Position numbers and translations under genes: made by a program
Assembly (NCBI RefSeq): GCF_000285535.1
Contig: NZ_HE610987.1
Coordinates: forward strand, 491,775-555,774
Length of the DNA: 64,000 bases
From: Bacillus timonensis
GTDB lineage: Bacteria > Bacillota > Bacilli > Bacillales > Bacillaceae_L
Direction of reading: 5' to 3'
Shown here: positions 1 through 8,123 of the stretch, in pieces
How positions within the stretch are numbered: the stretch's first letter is position 1
How the letters are laid out: each line of letters begins with the position of its first letter
The notes under the pieces: generated by a model
Seen by the model: the letters and a program-made list of their open reading frames with translations, nothing else
The model's database searches: none
What the model was told of the DNA's origin: nothing

Positions 1-144
1 CAACCCCATGAAGAGGATTCGGGGCTTCGGCCTCGCTCCTTTTCCTCTTCATCAACCCATGAAGAGGATTCGGGACTTGAGCTTCACTTCTTTTCCTCTT
101 CATCAACTCCATAAAGAAGATTCAGGAGGAATTCCTCACTTCTT
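1..144. repeat. Tandem hairpin repeat array 1 (about 51-bp units)
   Basis: Two good copies and one decayed copy of a unit whose ends are inverted repeats. ATGAAGAGGA (8-17) pairs with TCCTCTTCAT (43-52), and the same arms recur at 59-68 and 94-103, a period of 51 bp. A third degenerate copy starts at 111. The first unit has an inner stem GGGGC-TTCG-GCCTC, a UUCG-type tetraloop if transcribed from the + strand. The array is cut by the window edge, so its full size is unknown. No coding frame is convincing. It has the same design as the array at 30541-30800. Confidence 0.75.
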
Positions 145-243
145 AACCACAGTCTATTTCACCACTAAAGCACGAAGTCATGTTTAGCTTATTATCTACT
201 ATAGTTCCGTTACTTTAACCCCATCATTTTAATTCAATCCAAA

Positions 244-278
244 AAAACCCCAATCTGCATTAATGCAAATCGGGGTTT
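244..278 (-). terminator. Terminator after transaldolase
   Basis: On the minus strand, AAACCCCGATTTGCAT pairs with ATGCAGATTGGGGTTT and is followed by a run of T. It lies just downstream of the stop codon of the transaldolase gene. Confidence 0.85.
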
Positions 279-297
279 CCTATCATTATAAACTCAA

Positions 298-963
298 TTA
301 TTTAACTGCTTTTACCCAGTCAGCTGCGAATTTTTCTAAGCCTTGGTCTGTAAGAGGGTGCTTAGTAAGTTGCTCAATTACAGAGTAAGGAATAGTTGCG
401 ATATGTGCACCAGCCAATGCTACGCGAGTAACGTGGTCAGGGTGTCTAACAGATGCAGCGATGATTTGAGCATCTAAGTTGTGGACACGGAATAGCTCAG
501 CGATTTTCGCTACAAGTTGTACACCATCTTCAGAGATGTCGTCAAGACGACCTAAGAATGGTGATACATATGTTGCACCAGCACGAGCTGCTAATAACGC
601 TTGGTTCATTGTGAAGATTAAAGTAACGTTTGTTTTTACGCCTTTTTTAGATAGGTAGCGTGTAGCTTCTAATCCAGCTACTGTCATAGGAACTTTGATT
701 GTAATGTTTTTGTCGCCACCATTGATTTTTAAAAGCTCTTCAGCTTCAGCAATCATTTGTTCAGCTGTTTCAGCGCTTGGAGATACTTCAGCAGATACGC
801 TTTCTACTTCAGGTACAGCTTGAAGGATTTCCGCAATACGGTCTTCAAACTTTACGCCTTCTTTTACTACTAGTGATGGGTTAGTTGTTACTCCAGAAAG
901 TACACCCATTTTGTACGCTTTTTTAATATCATCTAAGTTAGCTGTATCAATAAAAAATTTCAT
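298..963 (-). CDS. tal: Transaldolase, small FSA/TalC-type
   Basis: This 221-residue protein belongs to the short transaldolase/fructose-6-phosphate aldolase family. It starts [16 protein letters not shown] and has the family loop GVTTNPSLV near residue 25. The Schiff-base lysine is expected in the ITIKVPMT segment near residue 90. Family role: transfer of a dihydroxyacetone unit between sedoheptulose-7-phosphate and glyceraldehyde-3-phosphate in the non-oxidative pentose phosphate pathway, in the cytoplasm. The gene lies 107 bp downstream of tkt on the same strand, with a strong hairpin between them, and ends at its own terminator. Pairing with transketolase and a ROK repressor fits a role in pentose use. 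Length is normal for the family. Transaldolase rather than aldolase activity is inferred. Confidence 0.93.
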   Translation of the reverse strand: MKFFIDTANLDDIKKAYKMGVLSGVTTNPSLVVKEGVKFEDRIAEILQAVPEVESVSAEVSPSAETAEQMIAEAEELLKINGGDKNITIKVPMTVAGLEATRYLSKKGVKTNVTLIFTMNQALLAARAGATYVSPFLGRLDDISEDGVQLVAKIAELFRVHNLDAQIIAASVRHPDHVTRVALAGAHIATIPYSVIEQLTKHPLTDQGLEKFAADWVKAVK

Positions 964-1011
964 TTCTTTTTCCCTCCAGTTACTTTATTATATCACAAAA
1001 ATATTTTAAAA

Positions 1012-1052
1012 CACATTTGACGCACCTATTCGCATAGGTGGTCAAATGCATT
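1012..1052 (-). terminator. Hairpin between tkt and tal
   Basis: CATTTGAC (1014-1021) pairs with GTCAAATG (1041-1048), with an inner ACCTAT/ATAGGT stem. Read on the minus strand it follows the tkt stop and is trailed by a T-rich stretch. It may be a partial terminator or a processing site that sets the tkt to tal ratio. Confidence 0.6.
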
Positions 1053-1069
1053 TAGTAAAAACTACTATA

Positions 1070-3079
1070 TTAGATAAGTTCTTTAAAGTTCTTAACAACG
1101 TTCTCTACTGTAAAGCCATACTCAGCAAGAACTTTATCTGCAGGTGCAGATGCTCCAAATGTATTAATAGCTAGAACTTTACCTTCGTCACCAACGAATT
1201 CTTTCCATCCTAGTGGAGAAGCCATTTCGATTCCAAGGCGAGCTTTTACAGCTTTTGGAAGAACACTTTCTTTGTACTCAGCTGATTGCTTTTCGAAACG
1301 ATCCCAGCTTGGCATACTTACTACAGAAACGAAGATACCTTCTTTTTCAAGCTCTTGTTGTGCAGCAATTGCTAATGCAACTTCAGATCCAGTTGCAAGT
1401 AATAGACCAGCAACTTCTCCTTTTGCTTCAGAAACAACGTAAGCACCTTTTTTAACACCTTCATATACTGCTTCTTGATCAAGCGCTAAAGTAGGTAGAC
1501 CTTGACGAGTTAATACAAGCGCAGTTGGTGTGTCTGTACTATCAATTGCTAGGCGCCATGCTGCAGCAGTTTCTTTTGCATCAGCTGGGCGTAGAATAGA
1601 AAGACCAGGCATAGCACGTAATGCTGCTAATTGTTCAACAGGCTCATGAGTTGGGCCGTCTTCACCAACAGCAATTGAATCATGTGTAAATACGTATGTT
1701 ACAGGTAGCTTCATTAGAGCAGCTAGACGAATAGCTGGACGTAGGTAATCAGAGAATACGAAGAATGTTGCTCCAAATACTTTTACCCCACCATGAAGTG
1801 CCATACCGTTGATAGCAGCACCCATTGCAAATTCACGAACACCAAACCAGATGTTACGAGCAGCAAAGCTGTCGATTGCATAGTTTTTCTCAGACGTAAT
1901 TAACGTTTTATTTGATCCTGCTAAGTCAGCTGAACCACCGATTAATTGTGGAACTGCACCAGCAGCGGCATTTAAAGCTTTACCAGATGCATCACGAGTT
2001 GCAAATGATGTTCCTTCTTCAAATGTTGGTAGTGATGCTTCCCAGTTTTCAGGTAGTTTACCATTTAACGCCATTTCAAATTGGTTCGCTAATTCAGGGT
2101 ATTCTTTTTTATATTCTGCAAATAATTCATTCCATACACTTTCTTTTTGCTTGCCAGCTTCTACAAATTGGCTGTAGTGTTCTTTAACTTCTTCTGGCAC
2201 GAAGAATGGCTCTTCATATGTCCATCCGTATGCTTGTTTTGTTAAAGTCACTTCATCTTTACCAAGTGGAGCACCGTGTGAAGCAGATTTTCCACCTTTA
2301 TTTGGAGAACCAAAACCAATTGTTGTTTTGACTTCGATTAAAGTTGGGCGGTTTAAGTCCGCTTTTGCTTCTTGTAATGCTTTTTGAATTTCTTCAGTGT
2401 CATTACCATCTTCAACACGGATTACTTGCCAGCCATATGCTTTAAAACGATCTTCAACACTCTCAGAGAAAGAAAGGTTTAAATCACCATCTAAAGAAAT
2501 GTCGTTTGAATCGTACATTACAACTAGACGGCCTAATTTTAAGTGACCTGCTAGTGAAGCTGCTTCTGCAGAAACACCTTCCATTAAGTCACCGTCACCA
2601 CAGATTGCATATGTAAAGTGGTTTACTAAATCGAATTTGTCTTTATTGTAAGTTTCAGCAAGATGTCTTTCAGCCATTGCCATACCAACAGCCATTGCAA
2701 TACCTTGACCTAGTGGGCCTGTAGTTGCTTCGACACCTGGAGTATGTCCAAACTCAGGGTGTCCTGGAGTTCTGCTTCCCCATTGACGAAAACCTTTTAA
2801 GTCTTCCAAAGTTACATCGTAACCAAATAAATGCAATAAGCTATATAAAAGCATGGAACCATGTCCAGCTGATAAAACAAAGCGGTCGCGATTAAACCAA
2901 TTTGGATTTGCAGGATTATGATTCATTTCCTTTGCCCATAGAGTGTAAGCCATAGGAGCAGCACCCATCGGCATGCCTGGATGTCCAGAATTTGCCTTCT
3001 CTATACTATCAATTGATAGAGTTCGAATTGTATTAATTGCTAACGTATCTAATTCTTTGCTATTTAAAGCTGTTTTCAT
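1070..3079 (-). CDS. tkt: Transketolase
   Basis: Full-length 669-residue transketolase. The thiamine diphosphate-binding motif [10 protein letters not shown] lies near residue 160 and the pyrimidine-domain motif [12 protein letters not shown] near residue 470. The N-terminal HPGMPMG and [14 protein letters not shown] segments are typical. Family role: ThDP-dependent two-carbon transfer that links xylulose-5-phosphate to glycolysis, in the cytoplasm. It is transcribed leftward towards tal. Upstream, on the same strand, are a likely promoter (-35 TTGACG at 3257-3252), a ROK-type operator (3190-3218) and a 21-bp-phased direct repeat (3138-3173), so this copy may be pentose-inducible rather than purely housekeeping. 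No truncation or missing motif is seen. Confidence 0.97.
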   Translation of the reverse strand: MKTALNSKELDTLAINTIRTLSIDSIEKANSGHPGMPMGAAPMAYTLWAKEMNHNPANPNWFNRDRFVLSAGHGSMLLYSLLHLFGYDVTLEDLKGFRQWGSRTPGHPEFGHTPGVEATTGPLGQGIAMAVGMAMAERHLAETYNKDKFDLVNHFTYAICGDGDLMEGVSAEAASLAGHLKLGRLVVMYDSNDISLDGDLNLSFSESVEDRFKAYGWQVIRVEDGNDTEEIQKALQEAKADLNRPTLIEVKTTIGFGSPNKGGKSASHGAPLGKDEVTLTKQAYGWTYEEPFFVPEEVKEHYSQFVEAGKQKESVWNELFAEYKKEYPELANQFEMALNGKLPENWEASLPTFEEGTSFATRDASGKALNAAAGAVPQLIGGSADLAGSNKTLITSEKNYAIDSFAARNIWFGVREFAMGAAINGMALHGGVKVFGATFFVFSDYLRPAIRLAALMKLPVTYVFTHDSIAVGEDGPTHEPVEQLAALRAMPGLSILRPADAKETAAAWRLAIDSTDTPTALVLTRQGLPTLALDQEAVYEGVKKGAYVVSEAKGEVAGLLLATGSEVALAIAAQQELEKEGIFVSVVSMPSWDRFEKQSAEYKESVLPKAVKARLGIEMASPLGWKEFVGDEGKVLAINTFGASAPADKVLAEYGFTVENVVKNFKELI

Positions 3080-3137
3080 GTAACCACTCTCCTAAACTAT
3101 TAAAATAAAAACCCTATTGTTAACCCTACCTAAAAAG

Positions 3138-3173
3138 ACTAATCTTTTCAATAAAAAAACTAATCTTTTCAAT
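3138..3173. repeat. Direct repeat in tkt leader
   Basis: ACTAATCTTTTCAAT occurs at 3138-3152 and again at 3159-3173, a 21-bp period of about two helical turns. It lies between the tkt start codon and the ROK-type operator, so it would be in the 5' leader of tkt. It could be a protein-binding site or a small duplication. Confidence 0.6.
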
Positions 3174-3189
3174 CCTAAAAATAAGTTGT

Positions 3190-3257
3190 ATAATTAATTC
3201 GTTCACTAAACAAATTATAACCATTTATAATGTACCACCCTTATCTTTATTCGTCAA
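3190..3257 (-). promoter_or_regulatory. tkt promoter with ROK-type operator
   Basis: On the minus strand, -35 TTGACG (3257-3252) and a possible -10 CATTAT (3232-3227, spacer 19) are followed by the operator-like sequence ATAATTAATT-N9-AACAAATTAT (3190-3218; 8 of 10 arm positions complementary). Operator placement just after the start site matches the two symporter promoters at 6126-6192 and 6324-6395. Inferred: repression by the divergent ROK regulator. Confidence 0.6.
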
Positions 3258-3302
3258 TAAATCAAAACTAAACAATTATCTCAAACTGCAAATTTTATTT
3301 TT

Positions 3303-3317
3303 TTGAAAGCGTAGTCA
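3303..3317 (+). promoter_or_regulatory. cre box (CcpA) before first ROK gene
   Basis: TTGAAAGCGTAGTCA matches the catabolite-response consensus WTGNAANCGNWNNCW at every position. It lies between the divergent tkt and ROK genes, so it could act on either. Confidence 0.65.
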
Positions 3318-3411
3318 TAATAAATTTACATATTGCTGTGTAACTTAATGATGTAATCTTTTTTTATTGCATGTTGATTTAGTTGTATCTACTACCAAAT
3401 GGGGGATTTAT

Positions 3412-4578
3412 ATGATAACCGGAGATGCAGCATATATAAAAAAAATAAATCGCTCACTTATTTTGGAGAAAATCATTGAAGAAGGCATGATTTCAAGGGC
3501 TGACATTTCCAAAGCAACGGCACTTACAAGGGCTACAGTCTCTGCACAGGTTGCTGATCTAGTAGATGAAGACTTAATCATCGAAGCCCAACTTGAACAC
3601 AATAGTGTTGGGCGAAAGCCGATTATGCTTTCCTTAAACGCTGAGGCAGGCTATGCCCTTGGTATAGATGTGGACTACGGGCAGATTTCCTTTACCATAG
3701 CAGACTTGCTCGGAAAACCTGTCACTGAAAAAATAATTGAATACAAAAATCTAGACTATGAAAATGTTCTTCAAATCCTAATTGAGCAAATCAATTTATT
3801 TAATGAGGAATTCAACGACAACCGATACGGCATTATTGGAGTAGTGATTGCTATCCATGGTCTTGTTGGAAAAGATGAAAAAATTCATTTCGTACCTCGT
3901 TTCCAATGGCGGTCCGTTCAATTGAAAGAAGACCTTGAAAAAGCATGTAAACTCAACATTCACATTGAAAATAATGCGAACATGTCCGCTTTTGCAGAAA
4001 GAGCTTATCATCATCACGAAACAAACAGTCTTTTATGCGCAACCATCTATTCAGGAATTGGACTAGGTATGATTATGGATAATGAATTTTTTCGTGGGAA
4101 TGATGGTTTCGCGGGTGAAATTGGCCATATGATTGTCGTTCCACATGGAAGACCTTGTTCATGTGGCAATAAAGGCTGCTGGGAACAATACGCTTCGGAA
4201 ATTGTTTTTTTAGAAAATATGAAGGAAGAACGAAATCTTTCATCTTTTACATATGGTGATCTAGAAAAACTAATTAATGAAGGAGATCAAGAAATACTTG
4301 AGCGCCTCGATAACTATATTTATTACCTTTCTATTGGCTTAAATAATATGATCAATATGTATAATCCCGATACAATTGTCCTTGATGGAGAAATTCTCCG
4401 ACTATATCCGGACTCCATAAATAAGATAGAAGAACATTTAACCTCTTCTATTAGCCACTATCGTCAATTATCCATATCAAGTTTCGGAAAAAAATCGGTC
4501 ACAATGGGTGCCTGCGCCTTTGCTATTAAGCATTTTCTAGATGTCCCCATGTTAAATTTAAAATACCAGGAAGCATAA
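3412..4578 (+). CDS. ROK family transcriptional repressor (XylR-like), first copy
   Basis: A 388-residue ROK repressor. An N-terminal winged helix-turn-helix (about residues 10-55, with ISRADISKATALTRATVSAQ) precedes a sugar-kinase-like ROK domain. The zinc-binding cysteine cluster CSCGNKGCWEQ sits near residue 260. I chose ATG 3412 because GGGGG at 3401-3405 is a well-spaced ribosome site; an upstream in-frame TTG at 3367 lacks one. The gene is divergent from tkt and convergent with a GPH symporter, and operator-like palindromes lie before both. Inferred role: repressor of pentose or pentoside uptake and of tkt, with a sugar as inducer. A second ROK repressor is at 57020-58201. Xylose as the ligand is not proven. 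Confidence 0.9.
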   Translation: MITGDAAYIKKINRSLILEKIIEEGMISRADISKATALTRATVSAQVADLVDEDLIIEAQLEHNSVGRKPIMLSLNAEAGYALGIDVDYGQISFTIADLLGKPVTEKIIEYKNLDYENVLQILIEQINLFNEEFNDNRYGIIGVVIAIHGLVGKDEKIHFVPRFQWRSVQLKEDLEKACKLNIHIENNANMSAFAERAYHHHETNSLLCATIYSGIGLGMIMDNEFFRGNDGFAGEIGHMIVVPHGRPCSCGNKGCWEQYASEIVFLENMKEERNLSSFTYGDLEKLINEGDQEILERLDNYIYYLSIGLNNMINMYNPDTIVLDGEILRLYPDSINKIEEHLTSSISHYRQLSISSFGKKSVTMGACAFAIKHFLDVPMLNLKYQEA

Positions 4579-4601
4579 CGAAAATTAATGAATAAACAAA
4601 C

Positions 4602-4631
4602 AAAAGCCCCTTCAACTTTGAAGGGGCTTTT
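4602..4631. terminator. Bidirectional terminator
   Basis: AAAAGCCCCTTCAA pairs perfectly with TTGAAGGGGCTTTT (14-bp stem with A and T flanks). It separates the converging first ROK gene and symporter gene and can serve both. Confidence 0.9.
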
Positions 4632-4651
4632 AACGAATCTATAATATTCGT

Positions 4652-6082
4652 TTACATTTCTTTCTTAGCATTTCTTTTTTCAGCTAAATCAGCTGCTAGC
4701 TGAAGGGTACGATTTTTATTTAATGGATAGAAGAAAACAATCATTAGGAAAATAACCAAGAAGATTACGGCTGGTAATAAGGTACCTAAGGCATGAATAC
4801 CATTTAATGTTTCTTGTGATTGCAATTCCAACGTTGAATTATATCCAACTACTCCAATTAAGACGCCACCAAGACCACCAGCAACTGCTTGGCCAACTTT
4901 GCGGGCCATTGAATAGATAGAGTAGACTGTTGCATCTTCACGTAGACCTGTAACAAATTCATGGTAATCAATTACATCTGTTACGAATGCCCAGATTACT
5001 AGATTAAAGATTGCATTACCAAACATACCGATTGTTACAATACCAACAAATTGCATTGCACTGATATCCTTTAAGAAGAATAACAGCAAGTAAACTGCAC
5101 CAGCAAGTAACATTCCAAATGCCGCTAATTCTTTTTTACCAAACTTTTTAACAAGTGGACTCAAGAATGGCATTAGAACAAATACAGTACCTGAAGTAAC
5201 TAAGTTTATTAAACTTAATGCTTTAGCGTTTCCAAAATAATCTTTGAATAAAAACGTGTTAACTGACTGAATGAGCATCGTACAAACCATGAAAGTTAGA
5301 GATGCAATAAGGATCCAGATTAACGGTTTATTTTTTATAAGCCCTTTCATTGTTGCTTTTGAAGAGCCTTTTTGCTTTGGTCTCTCAGGTGATACAACTC
5401 GCTCAGTTGTTAATTTATAACATGCGATATAAGAAGCAAGCGCAAGAACACCAAAAATAATGGCAGCCATCAACATGCGGTTAGGATCAATTTTATTATC
5501 AACAAATATGAACATTGGACCACCGACGCCGATAATAAGACCAGCTGCTTGTCCACCCATAGTTCTCCAACCAGAAAGAGACGTACGTTCAACTGGATCA
5601 TCTGTTATTACAGAAGCCATTGATCCATATGGAATATTAACTGTACTGTATAAAGTTCCCCATACAATATATGTTACAAATGCCCAAGCAAGGTAAAATC
5701 CATCAGACATGCCTGGAATCTTAACGAACATTAACACACCTACAACAACAAGTGGGAATGACATTCTTAAAATCCACGGTCTAAACTTACCTTGAGGGGT
5801 TGTCTTTCTTGTATCGATGAAACGCCCCCACGCTACGTCAGCAAAAGCATCCCAAAGACGTGCGACTGCAAATAATCCCCCAATTGTTGCTGGATGAATG
5901 TGAAAAACATCGGTATAGAATACCATTAAGAATATAGCCACAAGTATAAAAAAGAAATCGTTGCCAAAATCGCCAAATAAATAACCAAGCTTATCCCTTA
6001 AACCAAAAGGACGTACATTAGGACGCGCTTCGTTTCCGCTTACATTTGATTCTGTAAAATCTAGTTTCTTCGCTGTGCTCAT
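4652..6082 (-). CDS. GPH-family sugar:cation symporter (XynP/YnaJ-like)
   Basis: A 476-residue multi-spanning membrane protein of the glycoside-pentoside-hexuronide:cation symporter family, with about 12 hydrophobic segments. The N-terminal region has LGYLFGDFGNDFFF and the first cytoplasmic loop LWDAFADVAWGRFID, typical of the family. ATG 6082 is preceded by GGGGGAAG at good spacing, so I prefer it to the in-frame ATG at 6097. Expected role: uptake of a pentose or pentoside such as xylose, xylobiose or a beta-xyloside, driven by Na+ or H+. It faces the first ROK repressor across a terminator and is preceded by two promoter-operator-cre modules, so it is very likely a target of that repressor. 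The substrate is inferred from context only. Confidence 0.88.
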   Translation of the reverse strand: MSTAKKLDFTESNVSGNEARPNVRPFGLRDKLGYLFGDFGNDFFFILVAIFLMVFYTDVFHIHPATIGGLFAVARLWDAFADVAWGRFIDTRKTTPQGKFRPWILRMSFPLVVVGVLMFVKIPGMSDGFYLAWAFVTYIVWGTLYSTVNIPYGSMASVITDDPVERTSLSGWRTMGGQAAGLIIGVGGPMFIFVDNKIDPNRMLMAAIIFGVLALASYIACYKLTTERVVSPERPKQKGSSKATMKGLIKNKPLIWILIASLTFMVCTMLIQSVNTFLFKDYFGNAKALSLINLVTSGTVFVLMPFLSPLVKKFGKKELAAFGMLLAGAVYLLLFFLKDISAMQFVGIVTIGMFGNAIFNLVIWAFVTDVIDYHEFVTGLREDATVYSIYSMARKVGQAVAGGLGGVLIGVVGYNSTLELQSQETLNGIHALGTLLPAVIFLVIFLMIVFFYPLNKNRTLQLAADLAEKRNAKKEM

Positions 6083-6125
6083 TTCGTCTTCCCCCATAAA
6101 TTAATTAGGATAGTAAACTATATTT

Positions 6126-6214
6126 TTTGTTAGTTGGTTGAACAAATTAAATTGTAAATTGAATAATAACACTTTATAAACTAGTTCGTCAATATTTTTT
6201 TGAAAGCGCAATTA
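6126..6214 (-). promoter_or_regulatory. Proximal symporter promoter, operator and cre-like box
   Basis: On the minus strand: cre-like TTGAAAGCGCAATTA (+ strand 6200-6214, one mismatch to the consensus), -35 TTGACG (6192-6187), an 18-bp spacer, -10 TATTAT (6168-6163), then an operator with arms TTTGTT (6126-6131) and AACAAA (6141-6146), 9 bp apart. Placement suits a ROK repressor acting after the start site. Confidence 0.7.
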
Positions 6215-6323
6215 TTAGAAACCCTGTGTTGATATGTGTTTATTCAGTATATTCAGGATAAAAAAATCAACCGTTTTCAAATATAGAAGACCCCTTCCAT
6301 TTATTAAAATATCAAATTGAATT

Positions 6324-6416
6324 TTAATTTGTTGGTTGGGTAAACAAATTAAAGTTTATATTTGAATAGTAGCACTTCTTGTCAAAATTCGTCAACAGTT
6401 TTCGAAAGCGTTTTTC
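6324..6416 (-). promoter_or_regulatory. Distal, duplicated symporter promoter and operator
   Basis: This is a second copy of the proximal module, about 200 bp upstream. It has -35 TTGACG (6395-6390), an 18-bp spacer, -10 TACTAT (6371-6366), and a perfect inverted repeat TTAATTTGTT-N9-AACAAATTAA (6324-6352). A weak cre-like GAAAGCG lies at 6404-6410. The shared blocks GAATA-TA-CACTT and TTCGTCAA show common ancestry with 6126-6214. Confidence 0.7.
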
Positions 6417-6471
6417 TAGAAAATCTTTCCTTGTACTTGTTAAATGTACATTTTATGGGTAGGAAGTTTTT

Positions 6472-6508
6472 TTCAAAAAAAAGATTCCTACCTTTAAGTA
6501 CGAATCTT
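6472..6508 (-). terminator. Terminator of the ABC-2 exporter operon
   Basis: On the minus strand AAGATTC and GAATCTT form a stem with a 14-nt loop, followed by a long T run. It lies just after the stop of the last gene of the three-gene ABC operon. Confidence 0.65.
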
Positions 6509-6515
6509 CAATCTT

Positions 6516-7301
6516 TTACACATTCAAATCCTTCTTTTTATAAAAAACATAAGTAGTTACTGTGAGGGCTACAATAAAACTTAGTGAAAGAATCACATAC
6601 ACCGCTTCAAACCCGTCTCCTGTCAGTATTTTTTTCGCTGTAAAATACCTAAATGGTACGATGTATGTAAATGGTTCAAGCTTCTCACTTAAATCAATAA
6701 CGATAGACAAAATAAAAGTTAAAAGTAAAATTCCCATTGCAAATGGTGCAGCTCTTTTTGGACCTCGGATAACAGAAGCTAGTGCAGAGCCAATCATTAA
6801 AAATAAAAGTTGTAAAAGTAACATCCCACTCATTAACATAAAAAGGTCCTTAATTTCACGATTCATTTCAAAAACGAGGATTGTAGCAATGGTTGTAACA
6901 GCGTTAAAAACGACAAGATTAGTGAGTGCTGCCAACAATTTCATCGTGATAACCTTTGTTCTTGTAATGGGTTTTACAAATAGAAATTCAAAGGTTTTGT
7001 CCCGCTCTTCCTTTGCAATGATTGATGCTCCCAACATTGCCGCATGAATCGTTCCCATTAAAAGTAAGTATAAATACAGAATTGAAAAATACCCAATCGG
7101 CGTCGAGAGATCCAGTGTCCCCGTCCCCATAAGCGCTTGTAGAGCTTTTGGCATTGATTCAATCAGTTCATTTAACGATTGACCTGATGAAGATAGGCTC
7201 GAGTATTCCGTTTTTCCCATTAAAAGTAACAAGACGAGTCCAATACTCCAAATGATAAGTGACTTTCGGTACGCCTTCATCTCACGCAAAAATACATTCA
7301 T
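6516..7301 (-). CDS. ABC-2 type permease subunit (distal)
   Basis: A 261-residue membrane protein with about six hydrophobic helices and the ABC-2 permease pattern. It begins MNVFLREMKAYRKSLIIWS, and a charged loop EERDKTFEFLFVKPITRTK (near residues 95-115) is typical of Bacillus ABC-2 exporters. It is the third gene of an operon with a sister permease (7320-8117) and an ATPase (8124-9002). The two permeases share the N-terminal layout and the KPITR loop, so they are paralogues that probably form a heterodimer in the membrane. Substrate unknown; related systems export peptides, antibiotics or lipids. It is followed by a terminator. Confidence 0.85.
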   Translation of the reverse strand: MNVFLREMKAYRKSLIIWSIGLVLLLLMGKTEYSSLSSSGQSLNELIESMPKALQALMGTGTLDLSTPIGYFSILYLYLLLMGTIHAAMLGASIIAKEERDKTFEFLFVKPITRTKVITMKLLAALTNLVVFNAVTTIATILVFEMNREIKDLFMLMSGMLLLQLLFLMIGSALASVIRGPKRAAPFAMGILLLTFILSIVIDLSEKLEPFTYIVPFRYFTAKKILTGDGFEAVYVILSLSFIVALTVTTYVFYKKKDLNV

Positions 7302-7319
7302 CGTAAAAACCTCCTTCCT

Positions 7320-8117
7320 TCAGACCGAATGAATATCCTTTTTTACAAAACGGACGTAACTTGCTATAAATGCAAGTAACACAATCCCCAATCCCACAGC
7401 TAAAAACGATCCTTCATAGCTCGTATGCTCAATCATATAGTAGGAATCAAAATATTGGAAAGGTGACAAATACCGTTTATACTCATCTCCACTTGATGAA
7501 CTTAGCATTCCGATGATAAAAAAACCAAAAACTGTTCCTAAGGAAACAGAAAGGACTGATTTTATTTTAGGAAGGCAGACTGAAAATAGAATCCCAATTG
7601 CAAGAAAGATAACCTGCAATAAAAACAAGGAAATCGATATCAACAAAAATGCTCTTGAACTAAATTCATCGGTCGCAACAATTGCTACCATTAGCCAGGA
7701 AGTAGCGATATACACTATGCTTGTAAACAGAATTGATGTGAATGCTGCTAAAATTTTCGAGGTTAAAATCGTTTTCCTTGTAATTGGTTTTGTTAATAAA
7801 AAATCGGCAGTCTTCTCCCTTACCTCCTTTGAAACAATCGCGGTACCAAAGTTCATAGCCTGGATGGCTCCACAAAGACTGATATATACAAACACATAGG
7901 AGTAAAATCCGAGTACTGAACCAAAGGTTTCTACTTGTAGTCCTAATGCTTGTTTGACTGCATCTGGAAATCCTGACAACACTTTTTTATATTCCTCTAT
8001 ATCCTTCGCAATCGTCGGAAACATGGACATGAACAATGCCATTACCCCAACTAGCGACAATGTCCAAATGATAGTGGTTTTCCGATAGGCCCGTAATTCA
8101 TGAAAAAAGACATTCAT
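7320..8117 (-). CDS. ABC-2 type permease subunit (proximal)
   Basis: A 265-residue protein with about six membrane segments, starting MNVFFHELRAYRKTTIIWT. The cytoplasmic loop EVREKTADFLLTKPITRKT (near residues 100-118) matches the one in the neighbouring permease. It starts 6 bp after the ATPase stop and ends 18 bp before the next permease, so the three genes are one transcript. AGGAGG precedes the ATG. It most likely pairs with the 6516-7301 product as the membrane part of an exporter. No substrate can be assigned. Confidence 0.85.
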   Translation of the reverse strand: MNVFFHELRAYRKTTIIWTLSLVGVMALFMSMFPTIAKDIEEYKKVLSGFPDAVKQALGLQVETFGSVLGFYSYVFVYISLCGAIQAMNFGTAIVSKEVREKTADFLLTKPITRKTILTSKILAAFTSILFTSIVYIATSWLMVAIVATDEFSSRAFLLISISLFLLQVIFLAIGILFSVCLPKIKSVLSVSLGTVFGFFIIGMLSSSSGDEYKRYLSPFQYFDSYYMIEHTSYEGSFLAVGLGIVLLAFIASYVRFVKKDIHSV

Positions 8118-8123
8118 ATTTGT

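Noticed and set aside
1213-2187. Open frames of 80 and 91 residues on the + strand
   Set aside because: They lie inside tkt, antisense to strong conserved protein motifs, and are rich in Leu/Gln in the way shadows are.
6402-6416. Full cre box in the distal symporter promoter
   Set aside because: Only the GAAAGCG core fits; three fixed positions of the consensus fail. It is kept only as a weak relic of the duplicated module.
6562-7047. 161-residue + strand frame
   Set aside because: Antisense to an ABC-2 permease with clear helices and ribosome site; no start signal of its own.
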